Source: Oscillospiraceae bacterium
GTDB lineage: Bacteria > Bacillota > Clostridia > Oscillospirales > Ruminococcaceae
NCBI GenBank assembly: GCA_017468865.1
Contig: JAFUHM010000018.1
Span: 1-36,836 of the forward strand
Length of the DNA: 36,836 nt
Reading direction: 5' to 3'
A model generated the notes under the pieces. The model did no database searches. It worked only from the letters and a program-made list of their open reading frames with translations, and was not told where the DNA came from. How positions within the stretch are numbered: the stretch's first letter is position 1; each line of letters opens with the position of its first letter. Shown here one piece after another: positions 26,724 through 35,423 of this stretch. The position numbers and the translations under genes were made by a program.

Positions 26724-27320
26724 ATGGCTATTAGCAGAGAACCTATTCTCAGAAGATGCAGATACCTTGGCATTTCTCCCATGGTAATGGGCGTTTCCAA
26801 GGAGTCCAAGAAGAACCCCGGTGCCAACACCAGACGCAAGGTTTCTGAATACGGCACACAGCTCAAGGAAAAGCAGAAGCTCAAGTTCATCTACGGCGTA
26901 CTCGAAAAGCCTTTCCGCAAGTATTTCGCTCTTGCTGAAAAGATGGAGGGCAAGGCCGGTGATAACCTTATCACCATTTGCGAGTCCCGTCTTGACAACG
27001 TAGCTTTCAGAATGGGCTATGCTCTCACCAGACGTGAGGCAAGACAGCTCGTTTCTCACGGCCATTTCCTTGTCAACGGCAAGCGTGTAGATATTCCTTC
27101 CTATCGCATCAAGGTGGGCGATGTGATCTCCCTCAGAGAGAAGAGCAGATCTTCCGCTAAGTTCAAGGATGTTCTGGAGCAGACCAACGGCAGGATCGTT
27201 CCTCTGTGGCTCGAGTCCGACAAGGAGAATTTCTGCGCTAAGGTAGTTCGTCTCCCCGAGACTGCTGACCTCGATTACGAGACTCAGACACACCTTATCG
27301 TCGAGCTCTATTCCAAGTAA
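26724..27320 (+). CDS. rpsD: Ribosomal protein S4
   Basis: The 198-residue protein has an S4 RNA-binding domain (MGYALTRREARQLVSHGHFLVNGKRVDIPSYRIKVGDVISL) after an N-terminal part (KKNPGANTRRKVSEYGTQLKEKQKLKFIYGVLEKPFRKYF). It is a 16S assembly initiator. Clostridia place rpsD inside the alpha operon, as here, while Bacillus has it elsewhere. The short cysteine-free N terminus is the zinc-independent type. Confidence 0.97.
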   Translation: MAISREPILRRCRYLGISPMVMGVSKESKKNPGANTRRKVSEYGTQLKEKQKLKFIYGVLEKPFRKYFALAEKMEGKAGDNLITICESRLDNVAFRMGYALTRREARQLVSHGHFLVNGKRVDIPSYRIKVGDVISLREKSRSSAKFKDVLEQTNGRIVPLWLESDKENFCAKVVRLPETADLDYETQTHLIVELYSK

Positions 27321-27332
27321 TCACCTTCCACA

Positions 27333-27394
27333 TAGGACTTTATGTCCTACGGTCGGTATGTTATATCACATGCAAGCAGAGTTATCTCTGCTTG
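27333..27394 (+). other. Two hairpins before rpoA
   Basis: TAGGAC-TTTAT-GTCCTA (27333-27349) and CAAGCAGAG-TTAT-CTCTGCTTG (27373-27394, 9 bp, perfect) lie in the 111-nt gap between rpsD and rpoA. The second is followed by GCATTTTGTG, a weak T run. Partial termination or RNA processing that adjusts RNA polymerase subunit output is possible. Confidence 0.68.
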
Positions 27395-27431
27395 GCATTT
27401 TGTGAATGCGATAATAGGAGGGTCAACTTAA

Positions 27432-28391
27432 ATGCTTGAAAAAATAGAAAAGCCGGAAATTGAGACAGCCGAGACGGTGGATCAGGATCCTACCTACGGC
27501 AAGTTCATTCTCGCTCCCCTTGAGCGCGGCTATGGTACGACTCTGGGTAACAGCCTCAGACGAGTACTGCTCTCCTCGCTTCCCGGTGTCGCTGTGATCT
27601 CCGTGAAGATCGACGGCGTGCACCATGAACTGTCTACTATCCCCGGAGTGAAAGAGGACGTGACTGAGATCGTTCTCAATCTCAAGGGGTTGACCGCAAA
27701 ACTTTACGGCGACGGACCGAAAACTATATATGTTGAGGCTGAGGATGAGGGCGAAGTCACCGCAGGTGACATAAAGACCGACTCCGAAGTAGAGATACTT
27801 GAACCGAATATGCACATTGCCACCCTCGATAAGGATGCCAAGCTTTACATGGAGATCCAGATAGACCGTGGCAGAGGTTATGTTCCTGCCGAGAAGAACA
27901 AGCAGCTCTTCAATTTCGGCATTGACGTGATCGCAGTCGATTCCATCTACAGCCCCGTATTAAAGGTGAATTTCCAGGTCGAGGACACAAGACTTGGTAA
28001 CGTCACGGATTATGATAAGCTTATCCTTGAAGTATGGACGGATGGTACCGTCACACCCAAGGAGGCTGTATCGCAGGCAGCCAATCTCCTCATTGAGCAC
28101 CTCAAGTCGTTCAGTAATCTCTCAGACGAATCGGCTATAACCGAGATGATGGTCGAGAAGGACGACAAGGACAGCAAGAAGGTACTCGAGATGACCATTG
28201 AGGAACTTGACTTATCGGTTCGTTCCTTTAACTGCCTGAAGCGTGCCGGCATAAATACAGTTGAGGATCTGATCAGCAAGTCCGAAGAGGAAATGATGAA
28301 GGTCAGAAACCTCGGTAAAAAATCGTTTGATGAGGTCAAGGAGAAGCTCCGCTCTCTCGGATTTGATCTCAGCAGCGAAGAGGAAACTTGA
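27432..28391 (+). CDS. rpoA: RNA polymerase alpha subunit
   Basis: The 319-residue protein has the N-terminal assembly domain ([56 protein letters not shown]) and a complete C-terminal domain ([51 protein letters not shown]) for UP-element and activator contacts. AGGAGGG precedes the ATG. Two hairpins precede it, and rplQ follows. Confidence 0.98.
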   Translation: MLEKIEKPEIETAETVDQDPTYGKFILAPLERGYGTTLGNSLRRVLLSSLPGVAVISVKIDGVHHELSTIPGVKEDVTEIVLNLKGLTAKLYGDGPKTIYVEAEDEGEVTAGDIKTDSEVEILEPNMHIATLDKDAKLYMEIQIDRGRGYVPAEKNKQLFNFGIDVIAVDSIYSPVLKVNFQVEDTRLGNVTDYDKLILEVWTDGTVTPKEAVSQAANLLIEHLKSFSNLSDESAITEMMVEKDDKDSKKVLEMTIEELDLSVRSFNCLKRAGINTVEDLISKSEEEMMKVRNLGKKSFDEVKEKLRSLGFDLSSEEET

Positions 28392-28407
28392 TAAGGAGTG
28401 AAACACA

Positions 28408-28749
28408 ATGGCAGGATCGAGAAAACTGGGTCGCACCAGTGATCATAGAAAGGCAATGCTCCGTGCTATGGTTACCTATCTTCTCGAAAACGGCGAGATT
28501 CGTACCACGGTCACCAGAGCAAAAGAGGTTCGTTCGATGGCTGAAAAAATGATCACCACCGCTAAGACCAACGACCTCCATTCCAAGCGTCAGGTGCTCA
28601 GCTACGTAACAAAGGAAAGTGTTGTTAAGAAGCTGTTCGATGAGATCGCACCTAAGTATGCGAATGTAAACGGCGGTTACACCCGTATCGTAAAGATCGG
28701 GCCCCGCAGAGGCGATGCAGCCGAGATGGCTATCATCCAGCTCGTTTGA
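28408..28749 (+). CDS. rplQ: Ribosomal protein L17
   Basis: The 113-residue protein starts [52 protein letters not shown] and ends with [21 protein letters not shown], a complete L17 located near the tunnel exit. It is the last gene of the superoperon and is followed by a strong terminator. Confidence 0.98.
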   Translation: MAGSRKLGRTSDHRKAMLRAMVTYLLENGEIRTTVTRAKEVRSMAEKMITTAKTNDLHSKRQVLSYVTKESVVKKLFDEIAPKYANVNGGYTRIVKIGPRRGDAAEMAIIQLV

Positions 28750-28756
28750 TGATCAG

Positions 28757-28785
28757 ATGCTGTTGCGTATGCAACAGCATTTTTT
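28757..28785 (+). terminator. Terminator of the ribosomal superoperon
   Basis: ATGCTGTTGC (28757-28766) and GCAACAGCAT (28771-28780) form a perfect 10-bp stem with a GTAT loop, followed at once by TTTTT. This is a textbook intrinsic terminator. Confidence 0.93.
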
Positions 28786-28800
28786 CACTTTAAGACAGAG

Positions 28801-29670
28801 GTGATCGGTACGGATATAACGCTAATCACAACAGGCGGCACCATATCCTGTACGGATAAGGGCAGCGGTCTTTCGCCCTCATCGGATGCGGCTCAGGCGG
28901 AAAGATTTCTGTCCGCCGTTGGAGAAAGGGCAGATGTCGTGCCGCTTATGAACATAGACAGCACGGATATGGATACAGCGGCGATGGGGGACATTGCAGC
29001 CGCCGCCGACAGGGCATACAGGCAGGGTGCGGATGGTGTCATCATCACACATGGTACTGATACTATGGCGTATACATCGTCATATCTTACCTTTGCGCTT
29101 GAAAATATCCCCATCCCCGTTATCCTTACAGGCTCTCAGCTGCCCTTTGAGGTGAAGGGGAGCGACGCTCCGGGCAATCTCCGTCACGCATTTGAAGCGG
29201 TGAGATCGGGGCTTACGGGGGTGCATATCGTGTTCGGAGACAGGATACTCTACGGTGACAGAGCCACAAAGTCCCATTCCCGTGACATGAACGCATTCTC
29301 ATCCCCGGACGGCTATGCCCGTGCAGGGGAGAGGGAGGCACACATCGGCAGCTATTCACTGCGCACCCCGTCACGCACACGGGTAGGGGTAATGTATATC
29401 ACCCCGTATACGGATGCTGCCGAATTTGAACACATGGCGGCGATATATCCCGACGGCATCGTGCTTGCGGGATTTGGCACGGGGGGCATCCCCTCACGGC
29501 TGCTTTCAGCTATAGCCCAAAGCCCTGTGAAGGCGACAGTTACCACCCAGTGTACGGGCGGCGGCGTGGATATGGATATATATGAGGTAGGCATCGCCGC
29601 ACAGAAGGCAGGCCTGATACCTATGGACAACACCATTGAGACGGCACTGTGCAGACTTATGTTCGAGTAA
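28801..29670 (+). CDS. L-asparaginase
   Basis: The 289-residue protein is an asparaginase/glutaminase-family enzyme hydrolysing asparagine to aspartate and ammonia. The two catalytic threonine stretches are visible: LITTGGTIS (T11/T14 region) and THGTDTMAYTSSYL (T86-D87), with a likely catalytic lysine in RATKSHSRDMNAFSSPDG. It lacks a signal peptide and is somewhat shorter than the common 320-350 residues. The GTG at 28801 is the only reasonable start; the AGAGG-like sequence overlaps it rather than standing upstream, which is odd. It lies just after the superoperon terminator with no clear promoter, so it may depend on read-through. Confidence 0.88.
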   Translation: MIGTDITLITTGGTISCTDKGSGLSPSSDAAQAERFLSAVGERADVVPLMNIDSTDMDTAAMGDIAAAADRAYRQGADGVIITHGTDTMAYTSSYLTFALENIPIPVILTGSQLPFEVKGSDAPGNLRHAFEAVRSGLTGVHIVFGDRILYGDRATKSHSRDMNAFSSPDGYARAGEREAHIGSYSLRTPSRTRVGVMYITPYTDAAEFEHMAAIYPDGIVLAGFGTGGIPSRLLSAIAQSPVKATVTTQCTGGGVDMDIYEVGIAAQKAGLIPMDNTIETALCRLMFE

Positions 29671-29671
29671 A

Positions 29672-29708
29672 AAATACCCATTGCACCCTTTGGATGCAAT
29701 GGGTATTT
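29672..29708. terminator. Bidirectional terminator
   Basis: AAATACCCATTGCA (29672-29685) and TGCAATGGGTATTT (29695-29708) form a perfect 14-bp stem with A and T runs on both sides. It lies between the convergent asparaginase and metallophosphoesterase genes and should serve both. Confidence 0.9.
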
Positions 29709-29725
29709 GATATTATAGGCATCTG

Positions 29726-30412
29726 TCACATTATCTTATAGGGGACGAAGTTCAGGAAGTCAGCGGAGATCATGCGAAGGTCTATCCCCTCAGTCATGCC
29801 TGTAACAGCTTTGCGGTGGGCTTTGCCGTGGACATGACCGTAGAAGCATCTGCGTATGTTGTACTTATGCAGCACTTCTACGATATCGTCTGCCCTCTCC
29901 TGTCCGAAGAAGGGTGGATAATGCAGGAACACCAGCGGTTCAAGCCCTCTGTCGAGCGCCGCTTTTATCGAAACTTCCAGCCGCTGTACCTCTCTTGCGA
30001 TGACAAGGGCATCCCCCGGGTCGCTGTCGTCATTTACCCAGCCCCTTGTGCCGCATATGCCGAAGCCTTCATAGGCATATGTGTTATTGTGCAGGATGTG
30101 CAGGGTGTCAAAGCCGTTCTCCGTGAAGAAGCGCTCCATTTTGGAGACGGTGTTCCACCAGTAGTCGTGGTTGCCCTTGGAGATGATCTTGGTGCCGGGG
30201 AGGGCATTTATAAAGGCGAAGTCCTCTTTTGCGGCGGCAAGCCCCATCCCCCATGACACGTCACCCGGAATGACCACGGTGTCATCCGGCTTTACAAATT
30301 CAAGCCAGTTATCCTTTATCCGTGTGACGTAGTTTTCCCAGCCGGGGAAAATATCCATGGGGTGACCCGAGGTCAGGGAGAGGTGCAGGTCTGCTATTAC
30401 GAACAGGCTCAT
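29726..30412 (-). CDS. Calcineurin-like metallophosphoesterase
   Basis: The 228-residue protein has all five metallophosphoesterase motifs: ADLH (D8, H10), GDVSWG (D51), GNHD (N81, H82), LHYPP and GHVHG. The active site should hold two metal ions. The substrate is unknown; no signal peptide is present, so it acts in the cytoplasm. Its ATG overlaps the thrC stop by one base (TAATG), making it the last gene of the minus-strand cluster and probably coupled to thrC. Confidence 0.88.
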   Translation of the reverse strand: MSLFVIADLHLSLTSGHPMDIFPGWENYVTRIKDNWLEFVKPDDTVVIPGDVSWGMGLAAAKEDFAFINALPGTKIISKGNHDYWWNTVSKMERFFTENGFDTLHILHNNTYAYEGFGICGTRGWVNDDSDPGDALVIAREVQRLEVSIKAALDRGLEPLVFLHYPPFFGQERADDIVEVLHKYNIRRCFYGHVHGKAHRKAVTGMTEGIDLRMISADFLNFVPYKIM

Positions 30413-31902
30413 TATATCTTGTCTGTCTCGGCAAGAACGAATTCCTTCATTTCGCTCTTATCAACGCTGCCTGTGAAGCGGACAGCCTTGTTCCTGAGAG
30501 CCGCAAGGGAAGCAGGCACATCATAGCCCGATACCTCATGGAGCTTGTCCACCTTGTCAAATTCATCGGCAGGAGCTTCGCCGCATATAGCTTCGAGCAC
30601 GGCAGTCCCGAACTTATAGGGGGATGCGGTGGATGCGATGATAGTCTTGGTAGTGTCGCCCGTAGTCCTGCGGTAGTTCTCGTAGACGTTTACTGCCACG
30701 GCTGTATGTGTGTCAAGGGTGTAGGAGTACTTGTCGTAGATCTCCCTGATGGTAGCCTTGGTAGCGGCATCATCGCAGCAGCCTGCGGCAAATTCCTCGA
30801 GAAGCTGAGCCTTGACTGCATCGCTCACCTCATAGCGTCCCTCGGAGGAGAGCTTGCCGAACCACTCACGGATGAGCGCATCATCGCCTGTCATGATATA
30901 CAGCAGTCTCTCAAGGTTGGAGGAGATGAGTATATCCATGGAGGGGGAGACGGTGGTGAAGAAGCGGCGGTTGCGGTCATAGATGCCTGTGGTGAGGAAG
31001 TCGGTGAGGACATTGTTTGCGTTGGATGCGCATATGAGCTTATTTACGGGGAGCCCCATCTTCTTTGCGTAGTAAGCGGCAAGGATATTGCCGAAGTTGC
31101 CCGTGGGTACGGTGATGTTCACCTTGTCGCCCATTGCTATGTCGCCGTTGGAAACGAGGTCGGCATAGGCGGAAATGTAGTAGATTATCTGAGGTGCGAG
31201 ACGTCCCCAGTTGATGGAGTTGGCAGAGGAGAACATCTGACCCTTGGATGCAAGCTGAGCCTTGACGTCTTCGCTTGTAAATATCGCCTTGACTCCGTTC
31301 TGGCAGTCGTCAAAGTTGCCCTTGACAGCGCATACGCACACGTTCTTTCCGTCCTGTGTGGTCATCTGCTTCTTCTGCATAGCGGACACGCCGTCCTCGG
31401 GATAGAATACCATGATGGATGTGCCCTCTACATCGGCAAAGCCTTCAAGAGCTGCCTTTCCTGTGTCGCCGGAGGTGGCTACAAGGATGACTACCTTCTT
31501 GTCGATGCCTGTCTTTTTGAGGGAGGTGGTCAGCAGATAGGGGAGTATCTGGAGAGCCATATCCTTGAATGCGCAGGTGGGGCCGTGCCACAGTTCGAGA
31601 ACATAGGTGCCGTCGAACAGATGCGAGATCTCCGTGATGGAGGCATGGTCGAAGGACTTGTCATTGTATGCGCTCTCGGTGCAGTATCTGAGCTCGGCAT
31701 CGGTGAAGTCCGTGAGGAACTTGGAGAAGACGAATGCGGCTCTCTCGGGATAGGTCATATCAGCAAGTGACTTTATCTCATCGGCAGTGATCTGAGGTAT
31801 ATGATCGGGAACGAAGAGTCCGCCCTCCTCGGATATACCTGCAACGATAGCCTCAGCGGAGGACTTTTTCAGGCTGCTGTTTCGTGTGCTTTTGTAGAAC
31901 AT
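30412..31902 (-). CDS. thrC: Threonine synthase
   Basis: The 496-residue PLP enzyme converts O-phosphohomoserine to threonine. It is the long form: the N-terminal YKSTRNSS and the PLP-lysine motif HGPTCAFKDMALQ (K113) are characteristic, with VATSGDTGKAALEGF and PTGNFGNILAAYYAKKMGLPV following. GGGAGA precedes the ATG. It lies 34 nt after yraN. Homoserine kinase and dehydrogenase genes are not in this window. Confidence 0.97.
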   Translation of the reverse strand: MFYKSTRNSSLKKSSAEAIVAGISEEGGLFVPDHIPQITADEIKSLADMTYPERAAFVFSKFLTDFTDAELRYCTESAYNDKSFDHASITEISHLFDGTYVLELWHGPTCAFKDMALQILPYLLTTSLKKTGIDKKVVILVATSGDTGKAALEGFADVEGTSIMVFYPEDGVSAMQKKQMTTQDGKNVCVCAVKGNFDDCQNGVKAIFTSEDVKAQLASKGQMFSSANSINWGRLAPQIIYYISAYADLVSNGDIAMGDKVNITVPTGNFGNILAAYYAKKMGLPVNKLICASNANNVLTDFLTTGIYDRNRRFFTTVSPSMDILISSNLERLLYIMTGDDALIREWFGKLSSEGRYEVSDAVKAQLLEEFAAGCCDDAATKATIREIYDKYSYTLDTHTAVAVNVYENYRRTTGDTTKTIIASTASPYKFGTAVLEAICGEAPADEFDKVDKLHEVSGYDVPASLAALRNKAVRFTGSVDKSEMKEFVLAETDKI

Positions 31903-31936
31903 AATTATCTCCCTTTCCTTGTTCTCCTAAAGAGAA

Positions 31937-32305
31937 CTATCTTTGGCTGCAGTCGAATGCAGCATCATAGTAATTGAAATGTATGGGTCTGCCGTTGTGC
32001 ACGGTCACTTCCGATATGTCATATCGGGGCTGCTTATCGGAGGGAAATCGCATAAGGTAATCCACTGCGGTGCGGATGATGAGCTGTTTCTTGCGGCTGC
32101 CAACGGTGGCGGCACCCGATTCCCATGCGTTCGCCGAGCGTGTGCGGACTTCCACAAATGCGATCGTATCATCGTTCTCAGCGATGATGTCTATCTCGCC
32201 GCCCCGTATGCGGTAGTTGCGGCGGATTATGGTATATCCTGAACGGACAAGATAGTAGGCGGTCAGGTCCTCGCCCATCTTCCCGTAATACTGTCGTTTG
32301 TTCAT
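31937..32305 (-). CDS. yraN: YraN / UPF0102 family nuclease-like protein
   Basis: The 122-residue protein shows the UPF0102 pattern: GEDLTAYYLVRSGYTIIRRNYRIRGGEIDIIAENDDTIAFVEVRTR. The GEID...FVEVR part corresponds to a restriction-endonuclease-like fold, with Arg where many members have Lys. The function in bacteria is not established; a role in DNA processing is often suggested. Its start overlaps the end of the membrane protein gene upstream, and the rnhB-yraN neighbourhood is widely conserved. Confidence 0.9.
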   Translation of the reverse strand: MNKRQYYGKMGEDLTAYYLVRSGYTIIRRNYRIRGGEIDIIAENDDTIAFVEVRTRSANAWESGAATVGSRKKQLIIRTAVDYLMRFPSDKQPRYDISEVTVHNGRPIHFNYYDAAFDCSQR

Positions 32306-33102
32306 GTGTAATATTCTATCGCATCCCGTATCAGATCTATGAGCCCGTAATGGTGATATACAAAGTCGGACTTGGTCACTTTTCCGTCATCGTATTCGTA
32401 TACGTCTATGCTGTACGTCATATGATACCGCCGGATCTCCTTTGAGAAACTGCCGTCAGGATGGCGTGTGACGGTGACGACGCTTATCCGTCCCTTTTCG
32501 GGGATCTCATACCTTGCCTCAGTCATTATCCCCTCAGCATCCACCTGATAGCGGACGTGATTTATATGGGGGCTGACATTGGGATTTATATGCTGTTCTA
32601 TATTGGGAAAGGGGATGCTCATGTCAAGGCTTTCGTTTACGAACCTGCCGTCCTTCTCAAACTGTTCTGCCGCCTGTATCACTTCAGGGCGGGATGCCGT
32701 CTCATCAAGGAATGTCTTTTCAGCTTCGGTGATGATGACATCGGGCATCTGCTCCTCCACCTCATTCGGGTAAAGCTCATATTCGGAAAGGGTATAGTCC
32801 TCCGACCAGATCTTTCCCGTGGTTGGCAGGTCGATGGCCGTCATCAGTGCTATCCAGATTATGGAAAACAGCAGAGCCGCTCCCACCTTGACAAGATGCT
32901 TCGCAGAGGGTATCTCGGGGTCATCCTCCGTATCGCTTCCTGCTGAGGTGTCCGCCGCATCCACCACTATCACATCGGGGATGGGGTCGTCGTCCTCCGC
33001 TTCGGCAAACGGTCTCCCGCGGGAAGTCCCTTTTCCGTAGACAAAGTGTTCGAGGCTGTCGGGGGGATAGCCTGTCTGACCGTCAGTCAGTCTTTTTCTC
33101 AT
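32302..33102 (-). CDS. Membrane-anchored protein, unrecognised family (copy A)
   Basis: I do not recognise this 266-residue protein. It has an acidic, low-complexity N-terminal region (1-68) with IPDVIVVDAAD, one transmembrane segment (about 71-90), and a C-terminal domain of about 170 residues that should lie outside the cell. It ends in YHHYGLIDLIRDAIEYYT. The same layout and end motif occur in the gene on the other side of rnhB, so the two appear paralogous. GAGGAA precedes the ATG. Its start overlaps the rnhB end by 20 bases, and its end overlaps yraN. The tight coupling to housekeeping genes suggests vertical inheritance. Confidence 0.82.
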   Translation of the reverse strand: MRKRLTDGQTGYPPDSLEHFVYGKGTSRGRPFAEAEDDDPIPDVIVVDAADTSAGSDTEDDPEIPSAKHLVKVGAALLFSIIWIALMTAIDLPTTGKIWSEDYTLSEYELYPNEVEEQMPDVIITEAEKTFLDETASRPEVIQAAEQFEKDGRFVNESLDMSIPFPNIEQHINPNVSPHINHVRYQVDAEGIMTEARYEIPEKGRISVVTVTRHPDGSFSKEIRRYHMTYSIDVYEYDDGKVTKSDFVYHHYGLIDLIRDAIEYYT

Positions 33103-33691
33103 AGTATTTCCTCAGAAAGGAATGTCTGTGTATGGGACTTTCTCCGAATTTGTCGATCATCTCGTAATGCAGCTTTGTGCCGTATCCCTTGTGACGGCCG
33201 AACTGCCACTCGGGGTATTTCTCTGCCATCTGCGCCATGTATCTGTCACGGCTTACCTTTGCGACAATGGACGCACAGGCAATGGCGGCGGAGGTGCCGT
33301 CCCCCTTTACGACGCATTGGCAGGGTATGTCAAGGGATGGGAGCTTGTTCCCGTCTATGAGGGCAAATCCGGGTCTTTGGGAAAGCCCTTCATAAGCCCT
33401 TTTCATGGCAAGGAGAGCCGCACGGAGTATATTTATCTCCTCGATCTCGGCAACGGTGGCGATGCCCACGCTCCAGACCGTCCTTGCGGTGATCTCGTCG
33501 TACAGGAGATCACGCTGTCTTTCCGTGAGCTTCTTGCTGTCGTTTACACCGTCAATGACCACGCCCTCCGGGATGATGACGGCTGCAGCATACACGTCCC
33601 CCGCAAGGGGACCCCTGCCCGCCTCATCTATGCCGCAGAATATGCCGTGTTCGGCAAGGATGCCTTTGTCATATCCATACAGATCGTTCAT
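33083..33691 (-). CDS. rnhB: Ribonuclease HII
   Basis: The 202-residue enzyme cuts RNA in RNA-DNA hybrids and at single ribonucleotides. Catalytic residues are visible: GIDEAGRGPLAGDV (D22, E23), ALIDGNK (D113) and ASIVAKVSRDRYM (D149). It ends HRHSFLRKYYEKKTD, typical of RNase HII. It starts two bases after the upstream membrane protein's stop and overlaps the next gene by 20 bases. Confidence 0.97.
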   Translation of the reverse strand: MNDLYGYDKGILAEHGIFCGIDEAGRGPLAGDVYAAAVIIPEGVVIDGVNDSKKLTERQRDLLYDEITARTVWSVGIATVAEIEEINILRAALLAMKRAYEGLSQRPGFALIDGNKLPSLDIPCQCVVKGDGTSAAIACASIVAKVSRDRYMAQMAEKYPEWQFGRHKGYGTKLHYEMIDKFGESPIHRHSFLRKYYEKKTD

Positions 33692-33692
33692 A

Positions 33693-34454
33693 TCATTTAC
33701 CGTATTCTATCATATCGTGGATAAGTGAGATAAGCCCGTGATGGGTGTAGAGTATATCCCATCTGGTGGCATAGGTGCCGTTGTTGCTGTATTCGTAAAG
33801 GCGTTTGCCCGATTTGGTGAATACATCGGTATTCTTGAAATACTTTCCCTTGTCATCAAGGCTGATGTAGTATTCTTCTGTGCCGTCGTGGTTACCATAC
33901 TTTGCAGCCACTGTCCAGTACATCTCACCGTTGGTCTTGTTTATGGATATCGATGCAAAATCGAAGGAGTAGCCGGAGAGGGTGGGGATCCTGTTGGGGT
34001 CAAGCATCTCCCATACATAATCGCTGTTCTCCGGATCAAAGGTGTCGATATAGTAGCGTACCTGATCGGTCTCGGCGATGCTTCTGATCCAGTCGAGCTC
34101 TTCATCACTGATCGCAGTTGAAGGACGGTCGGCTGTGACTTCCATAAGCCCCATGAGCGTGGCGCCGCCCATATCACCCGTGTCTCTGTTGGGTATTTCA
34201 TTTCTGAATGGGCAGATAAACATGAAGAATACCCATATCAGAGCCAATATCCCGGCAAATGCGATCTTTGCGCCCTTGTTTGAACCTCTCTGTACAGGCG
34301 GAGGTGCGGCTGCACCGTCATCATAGTGAGCATCAAAGGATGTGCCGTCATACTGTTCACGGTATTCATCCTTCATTCTGCGCTTTTCGGGCTTGACTAC
34401 AACTACATCGGGCACTGTCTCAGTCTCGTAAAGGTCATCTGTCAGCCTGTTCAA
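33693..34454 (-). CDS. Membrane-anchored protein, unrecognised family (copy B)
   Basis: I do not recognise this 253-residue protein. A charged N-terminal region (VPDVVVVKPEKRR at 14-26) is followed by one transmembrane segment (about 63-82). An extracytoplasmic domain follows, ending YTHHGLISLIHDMIEYGK. Domain order, the PDVxVV stretch and the end motif match the gene on the other side of rnhB. The start is TTG, strongly supported by GGAGGA six bases upstream. It overlaps the rbgA end by 20 bases. The function is unknown; the extracytoplasmic part has two-residue patterns suggestive of a beta-rich fold. Confidence 0.82.
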   Translation of the reverse strand: MNRLTDDLYETETVPDVVVVKPEKRRMKDEYREQYDGTSFDAHYDDGAAAPPPVQRGSNKGAKIAFAGILALIWVFFMFICPFRNEIPNRDTGDMGGATLMGLMEVTADRPSTAISDEELDWIRSIAETDQVRYYIDTFDPENSDYVWEMLDPNRIPTLSGYSFDFASISINKTNGEMYWTVAAKYGNHDGTEEYYISLDDKGKYFKNTDVFTKSGKRLYEYSNNGTYATRWDILYTHHGLISLIHDMIEYGK

Positions 34455-35349
34455 GTGTTATCCTCCCCAGCTTGCCGCTGCGAAATTCGTCGAGCACGCA
34501 TATTGCGGCACGTTCCGTATCTATGTCGCCGCCCTTGATGAGCATACCTCGGCGCCTGCCTATCCTGCAAAGGAGTTCATAGCCCGAAGCACATCCCAGA
34601 GCCATGCCGCTTGCCATCATCTCATCCTCTTCGGGAGTGGACATATCTATCCCGTAATGGGCGGCTATCCCCTCACCGTAGCTGTCACGAAGGGTGAGCA
34701 GAAGTCTGCACGCAAGGAGCTCGGTATCCACCACGGCATCCTTTACAGCGCCCGTGAACGCCAGCTTTTCCCCGACGCTCATATCCTCAAACTTAGGCCA
34801 GAGCACACCGGGCATATCGAGAAGTTCGATGCCCTCGCTTATCTGCACCCACTGCTTGTCACGGGTGACACCGGGGCGGTCTTCCACCCTCGCCTTCTTC
34901 TGACCTGCCATGCGGTTGATGAAGGAGGACTTGCCCACGTTGGGTATGCCTACCACCATAATGTGGAGCATACGTCCGCCCATGCCCTTGGCTTCATACT
35001 TTGCGATGAGGTCGGAAAGCACCTCACGCACCACAGGCTCAAATCTGTCGAGCCCCCGTCCGCTGCGGCAGTCCGCCGCTATGACGGCTGACGTGCTCTT
35101 CCTGAAATAGGAGAGCCATCTGTCGGTGGCGGCGGGATCGGCGGCGTCGCACTTATTCATCAGAAGTATGTCGGGCTTGTCTCCGATAAGCTCCGCAATA
35201 TCGGGATTGCGGCTTGAGAGAGGCACCCTTGCATCTATTATTTCCACCACCGCATCCACCATGGGGAGATACTTCTGCATCATGCGGCGTGTCTTGGTCA
35301 TGTGACCGGGGAACCATTGTATCGTTATTTCATCTATCATATCATTCAT
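34435..35349 (-). CDS. rbgA: Ribosome biogenesis GTPase RbgA (YlqF)
   Basis: The ~304-residue GTPase is needed for late 50S assembly in Bacillus. The G motifs are circularly permuted: G4 NKCD comes first, then G1 GIPNVGKSS, G2 (PGVT) and G3 DMPG. The N terminus IQWFPGHMTKTRRMM is the family signature. The start is uncertain: ATG at 35349 or 35340, neither with a clear ribosome binding site. A terminator-like hairpin ends about a dozen bases upstream, so translation may be limited. It lies downstream of lepB. Confidence 0.93.
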   Translation of the reverse strand: MNDMIDEITIQWFPGHMTKTRRMMQKYLPMVDAVVEIIDARVPLSSRNPDIAELIGDKPDILLMNKCDAADPAATDRWLSYFRKSTSAVIAADCRSGRGLDRFEPVVREVLSDLIAKYEAKGMGGRMLHIMVVGIPNVGKSSFINRMAGQKKARVEDRPGVTRDKQWVQISEGIELLDMPGVLWPKFEDMSVGEKLAFTGAVKDAVVDTELLACRLLLTLRDSYGEGIAAHYGIDMSTPEEDEMMASGMALGCASGYELLCRIGRRRGMLIKGGDIDTERAAICVLDEFRSGKLGRITLEQADR

Positions 35350-35360
35350 ATACTTTAAAA

Positions 35361-35397
35361 GCGTAAAAAGCAAGCCCGAAAGCATAGCTTTTTACGC
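35361..35397 (-). terminator. Terminator-like hairpin between lepB and rbgA
   Basis: GCGTAAAAAGC and GCTTTTTACGC form a perfect 11-bp stem with a 15-nt loop, followed on the minus strand by TTTTAAAG. It could terminate the rplS-lepB transcript partially, yet no obvious promoter lies between it and rbgA. It may act as an attenuator or reflect an unseen start inside the loop region. Confidence 0.65.
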
Positions 35398-35423
35398 CCT
35401 TGCGTTCATACGATCCTTGCAGA

